Below, piece after piece: positions 44,220-51,727 of a DNA stretch of 64,000 nt. Origin of the DNA: Streptomyces griseoluteus (GTDB taxonomy: Bacteria; Actinomycetota; Actinomycetes; Streptomycetales; Streptomycetaceae). Under the pieces are notes generated by a model. The model was given only the letters and a program-made list of their open reading frames with translations, was not told the DNA's origin and did not search any database. Positions within the stretch are counted from its first letter, which is position 1; each line of letters opens with the position of its first letter. The position numbers and the translations under genes are program-made. The stretch is from the NCBI GenBank assembly GCA_000717735.1, contig JOBE01000022.1, positions 1-64,000 of the forward strand, read 5' to 3'.

Positions 44220-45254
44220 ATGGTCACGCTTGCCGAGGTCGCCCGGCACGCCGGAGTGTCGGCCAGCACGGTGAGCTACGTCCTCAGCGGCAGACGGCCC
44301 ATCTCCGACGCCACCCGGGAGCGGGTGCGGGACAGCATCGAGCAGCTCGGCTACCAGCCGCACGCCGGCGCCCGCGCGCTCGCCAGCAGCCGCTCGCGGA
44401 TCATCGCGCTCATGGTGCCGCTGCGCACCGACATGTACGTGCCGGTGATGCTGGAGATCGCGGTCGCCGTCGCCACCACCGCCCGCGCCCACGGCTACGA
44501 CGTCCTGCTCCTCACCGGCGAGGAGGGGCCGTCGGCGCTGCGCCGGGTCACCGGCAGCGGGCTCGCCGAGGCGGTGATCCTGATGGACATCCACCTCGAC
44601 GACGAGCGGCTGCCGGTGCTGCGCGCGGCGGGGCCGCCCGCCGTCCTGGTCGGCACGCCCTCCGATCCCACGGGGCTGAACTGCGTCGACCTGGACTTCG
44701 CGGCGGCCGGGGCGCTGTGCGTGGAGCACCTGGCGGGCCTCGGGCACCGGGAGATCGCGGTGATCGGCGAGGCCCCCGGTGTCTACGCGCGGCACACCGG
44801 CTTCGCCGAGCGGACCCTGCGCGGGCTCCGCGACCGGGCCGCCGAACTCGGCGTCCGTCTGCTGCACCGGCCGTGCGAGGGCGGCCACGACGCCGTGGCG
44901 GGGGTGCTCGCCCGGATCTTCGACGAGCGGCCGGACGTGAGCGCCTTCGTCGTGCAGAACGAGACGGCGGTCGAGCCGCTGCTCGCGCTGCTGCGGCGCA
45001 CCGGCAGGGCCGTGCCGGAGGACGTGTCGGTGATCGCGGTCTGTCCCGACCAGATCGCCACCCAGGCCTCGGTGGCGGTCAGTTCGGTGGCGATCCCGGC
45101 CCAGGAACTGGGCCGCAGGGCGGTGGAGCGGCTGATCGCACGCCTGGCCCGGCCGGACGGGACGGACGCCGTGGGGGTCGAACTCCTCGTCCCGGAGCTG
45201 ACCGTACGGGACAGCTCGGGCCCGCCGCCGTCACGGCGCGGGCCCGGCGACTGA
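44220..45254 (+). CDS. LacI-family regulator of the 45-54 kb sugar cluster
   Basis: 344 residues. HTH VTLAEVARHAGVSASTVSYVLSGRRP at the N-terminus, followed by the effector domain (PAVLVGTPSDPTGLNCVDLDF, then SVAVSSVAIPAQELGRRAVERL). GGGGAG precedes the ATG. Palindromes TCGAAGCGCTTCGA and variants lie upstream of this gene, of the binding-protein operon and of the GH3 gene, so it is the probable regulator of that cluster. The effector is likely a hemicellulose oligosaccharide but unknown. Confidence 0.87.
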   Translation: MVTLAEVARHAGVSASTVSYVLSGRRPISDATRERVRDSIEQLGYQPHAGARALASSRSRIIALMVPLRTDMYVPVMLEIAVAVATTARAHGYDVLLLTGEEGPSALRRVTGSGLAEAVILMDIHLDDERLPVLRAAGPPAVLVGTPSDPTGLNCVDLDFAAAGALCVEHLAGLGHREIAVIGEAPGVYARHTGFAERTLRGLRDRAAELGVRLLHRPCEGGHDAVAGVLARIFDERPDVSAFVVQNETAVEPLLALLRRTGRAVPEDVSVIAVCPDQIATQASVAVSSVAIPAQELGRRAVERLIARLARPDGTDAVGVELLVPELTVRDSSGPPPSRRGPGD

Positions 45255-45321
45255 CGGTCCGGGTCCGCCTGGTCCGCAGGAGCGGGCCCCGAGGCCGCCC
45301 GGAGCGCGGCGGCCCACGGGT

Positions 45322-47523
45322 TCAGGAGCCGACGGTCCGCTCCTCGCCCGCGCGCAGGACCAGCCGGGCCGCCCCCGCCGGGGTCCTGAGGTCGATCTCC
45401 GCGTCCCGTTCGGGATGGAGGACCGCGTGGTACTCCCCCGGCGACCAGGTCAGGTCCACCCGGGCGCCGAACCGGGTCCGTATGCCCGTGAGGCGGCCGC
45501 GCGGGCACCGGGCGGGCCGTGCGGGCAGCAGGACCAGGCGTGCGGGCGTGGACTGCACGAGGGCCTCGATGAGCAGCGCGGGCAGGGCGTGGGCGGCGTC
45601 GGCGTTGTAGACGTCGCGCCCCGGGTAGTGCGCGCTCATGAGGGAGTCGTGGAAGTAGTCGCCGGTGAGGACGCGGGCGAGTGCCTCCTCGGTGCGCGCG
45701 GCCTCCCGCAGGCGGGCGGCGATCAGCCCGTGGTGGAGGTGTCCGTGGGCCGAGTCGTTCTCGCTGCCCCGGAGTTCGAGGGCCCGCCGGGCGGCTTCGG
45801 CGAGGGCGGGGGTGTCGTAAGGGTTGATCTCGTCCAGCGGCCAGACGGCGTAGAGGTGGCTGAGGTGCCGGTGGTCGTACCGGTCGCCGAGGCCGGGCCA
45901 GGCCCATTCGGCCACCGCGCCCTCGTCGTTGATCCGGTACTCGGGGAGCCGGTCGGCGAGCGCCCGCAGCCGGCCGGCGTCCTCCGCCGGCGCCCGGTCC
46001 GCGGCGGCGTGCAGGGCGTGCCGGGCGGCGGCGATGTCCATCGTGGCGTTCACCGCGCCCCAGCTCCCGCCGCGCGGCCGGTTCTCCGGTGAATAGGAGG
46101 GGACGACGGCGATCCGCCCGTCGGGACCGGTGCGGCTGAGGAAGTCCTCATAGAAGAGGGCGAGTTCGGTCAGGGCGGCCGTGGTCTCCGGGTCCCGCCG
46201 TCCGTTCGTCTCCTCGTCGTCGAGGAGCGGTTTGAGGAGCCAGTCGGCGCCCGCCGTCCACAGGTGGAGGGGGTACTCGCGGCTGAAGTGGTACGTGTGC
46301 CCCGAGGCGCCGTCCGTGTGGGAGGGGGCGACGATGCCCCGGGCTCCGAAGATCACCCGGGCGTTGTCCCGCCAGTCGTCCACCTGGCCGAGAACCAGGT
46401 TGGCGTGAGCCTGCGTCACCTCGGGCAGGTCGGCGGCGACGGCGGACGCGGTCTGGAGGTTGAGGTTGGCGTTGGTGGTGAACGCCCCCGACCAGGCCGT
46501 GTCCCAGTCCCCCGTCCAGAGGCCGGTGAGCCGGGGCGGCAGGGCGCCGGAGGAGGAGAGCAGGTGGTAGCGGCCCGCGGCGCAGAGGCGTTCCAGGAGC
46601 GCGGGGCTTCCGGGCCGGCGCAGGAGCGTCGAGCCGGGGAGCGCCCGTTCGGCGTCGTCCGCTCCGAGGTCGAGGGTGACGCGCCGGTAGGCGGCGCCGT
46701 GCAGGGCGGTGTGGCGGGCGAGCAGCCGGCCATGGAGGGCGCCCAGGTCCCCGGGGGGCGCGCCTTCGGTCAACGCCCGCAGGGCCCGCGTCTCCCGGTT
46801 CGTGTCGATGCCTCCCGCGTGGCGGCGCACCCGGGTGAGGAGCAGCAGCCGGCCGGCGCCCTCGACGCGGATGCCGGAGGCGGTGACCGTGGTGTGTCCG
46901 CCGTCGGTGAGCAGGAGGGTGAGGCCGGTGTAGCCGAGCGGGCTGTCCGGGTAGCGGGCCCGCAGGGTGAGGACGGTCTCCCGCCGCACGGTGGCGACAC
47001 CGTGTCCGGCGCCGAGTCCGGTGGGGACGCCGGGCAGCCGGTGGTCGAGGTCGATCTCGACGACGGGTCCCGGGGCGGTGACGTACTGGACGACGACGTC
47101 GTCGGCGCGGGAGACGAAGACCTCGCTGCGCCGCTCCCCGGACTGCCCCGTGACCACGCCGGTGGTGAAGTCCACGGAGCGGCGCACCGGGTGGGCCGGG
47201 GCGCCGGGCTCGCGCCTGATCCGGGTCGCGAACCCGGGGTGGAAGGGCTGGACCCAGCGCAGCGGCCGGCCGTCCGTGAACCGCTCCGCCGCGGTCGTGT
47301 CCCCGGCCAGCAGGGCGTCCTGGAGGGCGGGGAGCGCGGCGGCGAGCCGGGGCGGGGCGGTGTCGGCGGGCGGGTTGTTCGGCCGTACGAGGGTGTGGTG
47401 GGTGACGATGACCCGGTCGTCCCCGGGGTCGCCGGGGACCAGGGCGCCGTGCCGGCCGTTCCCCGCGAGGAAGGCGTCCTCCCAGCGGGCGGCGGGCGCG
47501 GGTTCCCACGTGCCGTGGATCAC
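45322..47523 (-). CDS. GH95-like glycoside hydrolase
   Basis: 733 residues, no signal peptide. The GH95 (alpha-L-fucosidase/alpha-L-galactosidase) pattern is present: an N-terminal beta-domain with LAGNGRHGAL near 19-28, the active-site Asn-X-Asn in TTNANLNLQ near 351-353, Glu480 in PSYSPENRP and RHLSHLYAVWPLDEI near 552. GH95 usually runs to about 750-800 residues, so this is slightly short. The GTG has GGAGGA upstream. It lies 133 bp after the sugar ABC permease gene, same strand, so probably part of that operon. Activity on fucose-, galactose- or arabinose-containing chains is inferred. Confidence 0.82.
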   Translation of the reverse strand: MIHGTWEPAPAARWEDAFLAGNGRHGALVPGDPGDDRVIVTHHTLVRPNNPPADTAPPRLAAALPALQDALLAGDTTAAERFTDGRPLRWVQPFHPGFATRIRREPGAPAHPVRRSVDFTTGVVTGQSGERRSEVFVSRADDVVVQYVTAPGPVVEIDLDHRLPGVPTGLGAGHGVATVRRETVLTLRARYPDSPLGYTGLTLLLTDGGHTTVTASGIRVEGAGRLLLLTRVRRHAGGIDTNRETRALRALTEGAPPGDLGALHGRLLARHTALHGAAYRRVTLDLGADDAERALPGSTLLRRPGSPALLERLCAAGRYHLLSSSGALPPRLTGLWTGDWDTAWSGAFTTNANLNLQTASAVAADLPEVTQAHANLVLGQVDDWRDNARVIFGARGIVAPSHTDGASGHTYHFSREYPLHLWTAGADWLLKPLLDDEETNGRRDPETTAALTELALFYEDFLSRTGPDGRIAVVPSYSPENRPRGGSWGAVNATMDIAAARHALHAAADRAPAEDAGRLRALADRLPEYRINDEGAVAEWAWPGLGDRYDHRHLSHLYAVWPLDEINPYDTPALAEAARRALELRGSENDSAHGHLHHGLIAARLREAARTEEALARVLTGDYFHDSLMSAHYPGRDVYNADAAHALPALLIEALVQSTPARLVLLPARPARCPRGRLTGIRTRFGARVDLTWSPGEYHAVLHPERDAEIDLRTPAGAARLVLRAGEERTVGS

Positions 47524-47656
47524 GCGCGCTCCTCCGGTGTCGTGGCGAGGCGTCCGTGTGAACGGTTCGTGGTGTCGGCCGGGCGGCCGGTCGGCCGGGT
47601 CGGGTCGTCGAGGCTCGGCATCGGACTCTCCGGTAGGGGGTTCGGTGGAACGGTGG

Positions 47657-48592
47657 TCAGCCCTTGACGGCGCCGGTGAGCATGCCCTTCTTGAAGTGCT
47701 TCTGGACGAAGGGCGAGAGGACGGCGACGGGCAGCAGGGCGAGGACCATGACGGCCATCTGGACGGCGAGCCCGGAGAGGTTCCCCGCCCGGACGGCCTG
47801 GCCGAGGCCGACGGGGATCTCCTGTTTCTGGGCGAGCTGGATGAGGACGTTCTGCAGCGGCATCATGTTCTGGTCGCTGAGGTAGATGGAGGCGTTGAAC
47901 CAGGCGCTCCAGTAGCCGACCGCGTAGAAGAGGGTGATGACGGCGATCACCGCGCGGGAGAGCGGCATCACGATCTGCCAGAGGATCCGCAGGTCCCCCG
48001 CGCCGTCGATGCGCGCGCTGTCGACGAGTTCCTGCGAGACGTTCATGAAGAAGCCGCGCAGGACGAGGATGTTGAAGACGCTGACGGCGCTCGGGAGGAT
48101 CAGCGCGAGATAGCTGTCGGTGAGGCCGAGGGTCTGCACCAGGAGGTACGTGGGGATCAGGCCGGCGCCGAAGAACATGGTGGCCATCAGGGTGAGCAGG
48201 ATGAAGCGGTGGCCGACCGAGCCGGGCCTGGAGAGACCGTACGCGCCGAGGATCGACACGGCCATGGAGAAGAGCGTGCCGGTCACGGTGACGAGGACGC
48301 TGACGACGGCCGCGCGGGTGACCTGGCCGCCGCTGAGGAGTTCCTGGTAGGCGATGAAGGTGATGTCCCTCGGGACGACGACGAGACCACCGGTCTCCGT
48401 GATCGTCTTCTTGGACGAGAGGCTGGTGACCACCACGATCCACAGCGGCACGAGGACCGCGAGGCAGGCGAGGACGAGGACCGCGCCCTTGGCGGCGAGG
48501 CCGGTCCTGCCGGGCGGTTCCTCCCACACGGGCCGGGCGGGCGCCGCCCACCACGAGGTGGGGCGCGGGGTCGTTTCCGTCGCGCGGGTCAC
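47657..48592 (-). CDS. Sugar ABC transporter permease (LplC type)
   Basis: 311 residues, six helices and EAA-like loop SARIDGAGDLRILWQIVMPLSRAVIAV. The GTG start overlaps the upstream permease stop by four bases. The LplC-like subfamily handles longer oligosaccharides or plant polymer fragments. A 133-bp spacer with a weak palindrome (GAACGGTTC near 47560) separates it from the GH95-like gene. Confidence 0.9.
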   Translation of the reverse strand: MTRATETTPRPTSWWAAPARPVWEEPPGRTGLAAKGAVLVLACLAVLVPLWIVVVTSLSSKKTITETGGLVVVPRDITFIAYQELLSGGQVTRAAVVSVLVTVTGTLFSMAVSILGAYGLSRPGSVGHRFILLTLMATMFFGAGLIPTYLLVQTLGLTDSYLALILPSAVSVFNILVLRGFFMNVSQELVDSARIDGAGDLRILWQIVMPLSRAVIAVITLFYAVGYWSAWFNASIYLSDQNMMPLQNVLIQLAQKQEIPVGLGQAVRAGNLSGLAVQMAVMVLALLPVAVLSPFVQKHFKKGMLTGAVKG

Positions 48593-49623
48593 TTCCGGTA
48601 CACCCCCTGCTCGCCCATGAGATGGGCGATCTTGTTCGCGGAGAGGACGAGCACCAGGCCGACGACTCCCTTGACGAGTCCGGCGGCGGCCGCGTAGCTG
48701 AAGTCCTGGCTGCGCAGGCCGGTCCACCAGACGAAGGTGTCGAGGACCTCGGCCGCGCCGGGTCCGACGGCGTCGCGCTGGAGCAGCAGTTGTTCGAAGC
48801 CGACGGTGAGGGCGTCGCCGACCCGGAGGACGAGCAGCAGGGCGATGACGGGCCGCAGCGCGGGCAGGGTGACGTGCCACATGCGGCGCCACCGGTTCGC
48901 CCCGTCCATGGCGGCGGCCTCGTACAGGTCCTGGTTGACGGCGGCGAGCGCGGCGAGGAAGACGATGACGCCCCAGCCGGCGTCCTTCCAGATGCCCTCG
49001 GCGGTGACGAGGAACTTGAAGATCTCCGGGTCGGTCATCAGGTCGAAGCCCTCGTGGCCGTGCTGCCGGAGGGTCTGCGCGATGATGCCGGCGCCGCCGA
49101 GGATCTGCTGGAAGACCGTGATGACGAGCACCCAGGAGAAGAAGTGCGGCAGGTAGAGGACGGCCTGGACGAACGCCCTGACCCGGGGCCGCAGCACGCT
49201 GTTGACGAGCAGGGCGAGCGCGATGGGCACCGGGAAGAAGAGGACGAGCTGGAGGAGGAAGAGGACGAGGGTGTTCTCGACGGCGTGCCAGAACCCCGGG
49301 TCGGAGAAGACCCGTTCGAACTGGGCGAGTCCGACCCAGGGGCTCTGGAAGATGGCGGTGATGCCGTTGGTCGAGACGTACGGGTCGTAGTCCTGGAAGG
49401 CGACCACGTTCCCGAGGATCGGGACGTAGTTGAAGACGACGACCAGGGCGAGTACCGGGGCGGTCATGAGGAGGAGCATCCGGTCGCGCCGGAGCCGCCG
49501 GCCGAGCGGGACGCGCCCGTCCGTACGGCTCCGGTGCCGGTCCCGGCGGCGGTCGCCGCGCGGGGGCCGGCCGGTGGCGGCCCGCGCGGCCGGGTCCGCC
49601 TTCTCCGTGTCGAGCGTGCTCAC
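48589..49623 (-). CDS. Sugar ABC transporter permease (LplB type)
   Basis: 344 residues. An arginine-rich N-terminal tail (about 20-45) precedes six helices and the EAA motif AAAMDGANRWRRMWHVTLPALRPV. GTG start two bases after the binding-protein stop. Partner of the LplC-type permease. No ATPase gene in the cluster, so MsiK is assumed. Confidence 0.9.
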   Translation of the reverse strand: MSTLDTEKADPAARAATGRPPRGDRRRDRHRSRTDGRVPLGRRLRRDRMLLLMTAPVLALVVVFNYVPILGNVVAFQDYDPYVSTNGITAIFQSPWVGLAQFERVFSDPGFWHAVENTLVLFLLQLVLFFPVPIALALLVNSVLRPRVRAFVQAVLYLPHFFSWVLVITVFQQILGGAGIIAQTLRQHGHEGFDLMTDPEIFKFLVTAEGIWKDAGWGVIVFLAALAAVNQDLYEAAAMDGANRWRRMWHVTLPALRPVIALLLVLRVGDALTVGFEQLLLQRDAVGPGAAEVLDTFVWWTGLRSQDFSYAAAAGLVKGVVGLVLVLSANKIAHLMGEQGVYRK

Positions 49624-49625
49624 GG

Positions 49626-51368
49626 TCAGCCCGCCGCGGAGCCGGTGGTGTCGAGGAGCTTCTTGTACCAGTCGCGCAGCTGGTCCCCGCCCTTGGTCTT
49701 CCACTCGGAGACGGCCTGCTGCATGTCGGAGACCTTCCTGCGGCCGCGGACGATGTCCTTCTCCAGCTGCTCGAAGTCGTTCATGAGACCGGTCCACTGG
49801 GAGGGCTCGGTGATCGTCATCCCGTAGAAGGAGGTCTTGGAGGTGAGGGCGCCCATGCGCTGCTGCCACTCGACCATGGCCCGGGTGACCTCGGGGGTGT
49901 CGGGGTGGGCCACGTAGGGGGCGGGGCTGGCGACGAACAGCCAGGAGCTGCTGACCTCCTGGTTGCCCTGGTCGGTCTTGACCGGCAGGCCGTCCTTGAA
50001 CGTGTGGTGGACGCCTTCGACGCCGTAGTCGGTGAGCATCCGCTCCTTGGTGCCGTAGGGGGCGGCGGTGAAGTCGGCGACGGCGAGGGCGTCCTCGATC
50101 ACCGCCTTGGAGCTGCCCTTCTTCACGAAGGCCCAGATGTTCGCCGGGTTGGTGGCCCACAGCTTCGGCGCGCCTCCGGCGTGGCCGGGGATGTCCATCG
50201 CGGCCATGGCGAACTTCGGGTTCTGCGCGGCCTGTTCGGACGTCTTGGCGTACCAGTGGGAGAGGTCGTTGTTGTAGACGAGGCACTGCCCGGCGGTGAA
50301 GCGGAGGCTGGTGTCGCCCTGGTTCTGGGTCTTCTCGTCGGGGTGGACGACTCCGGCGGCGTAGAGCTTGCGGGTCCACTCCAGGGCTTCGAGGTACTCG
50401 GGGGTCTCGATGCGGTTGACCAGCTTGCCGTCGACCAGGTGCCAGCCGAGCGCCTTGTCGCTGCCCGGGTACACGCCGAACATGTTGTAGGCGGTCCACG
50501 TCATGTCGCCGCAGGCCCACACCTTCGCCCTGGCGCTGGTGATCTCCTTCGCGAGGGCGAGGAACTCGTCCGCGCTCTTGGGGAGTTGCCAGCCCTTCGC
50601 GTCGAAGAGGTCCTTGCGGTAGAAGGGTGCGATGTTCGTGACGTACGAGGCGGGCATGGGCAGGCCGCGCAGCTTGCCGCCGAATATCGAGCGCTGCCAG
50701 GCGTCGGTGGGGATCGCCGCGAGGTTGGGATAGGCCTTGACCTTGTCGCCGGAGAGGTACGGGCCGAGGTCCTCGAACTTGGCGTTGACCGCGCTCGGGA
50801 TCTTGCCGCCGAGGTTCCAGCCGGGGACGACCACCACGTCGGGTATCTCGCTGGAGGCGAGGACGGCGCCGAGCTTCTGGTCGTAGACGTTGCCGTCCTG
50901 GTTCTGCCAGGTGGCGCGGAGGCCGATGGCCTCGTTCATGGCCTTGTAGTACGGGTTGTCGGGGGCGGGCGGGGGTCCCCAGAACGGGGCCATGATGGTG
51001 AGGGCGCCGCCCTTGCCGCGCTTCTCGGCGACGGAGGCCTTGAGTTCGGCGCTCGCGATGGCGCGGGTGAAGCCGGCCGCCGAGCCGTTCTTCGGCGCGA
51101 TGTCGGGGGCGACGACGGTGCTCGTGACGAAGGCGGGGAGCAGCTTCGCCGCGTCCTTGCCGGTGGTGGTGCCGTCCTTCTTCCCGGAGTCCGCGCCGCC
51201 GCCGCAGGCCGCGAGGAGCGGCGCGCCACCGGCCACGGCGAGGGCGACGGCGGTGGTGGAGGCGAGGAAGCCCCTGCGGCTCTGCCCGGAGTCGCTCCCG
51301 CCCGGGGCGGAATCGCTCCTGTTCGGGGCGGTTCTCCGGGAGTCCGTGGAGACGGCGTTCGGCGTCAT
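49626..51368 (-). CDS. Large sugar-binding lipoprotein with Tat-type signal
   Basis: 580 residues, larger than the 430 typical of sugar binding lipoproteins, as in the LplA group that serves longer oligosaccharides. The N-terminus has SRRGFLAS (twin-arginine) near 30-37 followed by lipobox LAAC near 52-55, so it is probably exported folded and lipidated. Bulk of the chain is a type-II periplasmic-binding fold. The first 30 residues before the twin arginine are polar and long. A perfect operator palindrome lies 117 bp upstream. Probable ligand: an oligosaccharide processed by the GH3 or GH95 enzymes. Confidence 0.9.
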   Translation of the reverse strand: MTPNAVSTDSRRTAPNRSDSAPGGSDSGQSRRGFLASTTAVALAVAGGAPLLAACGGGADSGKKDGTTTGKDAAKLLPAFVTSTVVAPDIAPKNGSAAGFTRAIASAELKASVAEKRGKGGALTIMAPFWGPPPAPDNPYYKAMNEAIGLRATWQNQDGNVYDQKLGAVLASSEIPDVVVVPGWNLGGKIPSAVNAKFEDLGPYLSGDKVKAYPNLAAIPTDAWQRSIFGGKLRGLPMPASYVTNIAPFYRKDLFDAKGWQLPKSADEFLALAKEITSARAKVWACGDMTWTAYNMFGVYPGSDKALGWHLVDGKLVNRIETPEYLEALEWTRKLYAAGVVHPDEKTQNQGDTSLRFTAGQCLVYNNDLSHWYAKTSEQAAQNPKFAMAAMDIPGHAGGAPKLWATNPANIWAFVKKGSSKAVIEDALAVADFTAAPYGTKERMLTDYGVEGVHHTFKDGLPVKTDQGNQEVSSSWLFVASPAPYVAHPDTPEVTRAMVEWQQRMGALTSKTSFYGMTITEPSQWTGLMNDFEQLEKDIVRGRRKVSDMQQAVSEWKTKGGDQLRDWYKKLLDTTGSAAG

Positions 51369-51484
51369 TGCGTCAACCCTTCATGGCACACGCCAGGACA
51401 TACGGCGACCGTGGGGCCGGCCGGCCGGCTGCGGTGGTGGAGGTGGTGCGGGCGGGGCGATGCCCCGGGCGCCGTCGACGAAAG

Positions 51485-51498
51485 TCGAAGCGCTTCGA
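51485..51498. promoter_or_regulatory. Perfect operator TCGAAGCGCTTCGA (proximal to ABC operon)
   Basis: 14-bp perfect palindrome, 117 bp before the binding-lipoprotein ATG, identical to the sites at 44050 and 51666. Confidence 0.8.
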
Positions 51499-51665
51499 CA
51501 TTGCTGTGAGGTTAAGTGAACGCCACAGGCGCGGCAAGGGTCGTTCGCAAGAAATCCGACGGTTACCCAACGGAGACCTCTTCCCTCAAAAGACCCACAG
51601 AGACCCAGCGGTGAGCGGAATGACCACCTCTCACGCCTTGACACCCGCTGCTCACCACCCGAGCA

Positions 51666-51679
51666 TCGAAGCGCTTCGA
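51666..51679. promoter_or_regulatory. Perfect operator TCGAAGCGCTTCGA (proximal to GH3 gene)
   Basis: 14-bp perfect palindrome 49 bp before the GH3 start, 181 bp centre-to-centre from the previous site, a distance compatible with DNA looping. Confidence 0.8.
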
Positions 51680-51727
51680 ACCACTTGTCGTGAAGACTTC
51701 CGTTCCCCACTGCCAAGGGACCCGCAC

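Larger units (their letters stand above)
51369..51727. other. Divergent control region, no gene
   Basis: 359 bp between the binding-lipoprotein gene (minus) and the GH3 gene (plus). It contains two perfect copies of a 14-bp palindrome and AT-richer stretches than its surroundings around 51500-51600. No convincing coding potential on either strand. Confidence 0.75.

Noticed and set aside
45322..47523. GH65- or GH78-type assignment for this gene
   Set aside because: The NAN, SYSPEN and RHLSHLY motifs fit GH95 better; overall similarity to GH65/78 is only in the (alpha/alpha)6 fold.
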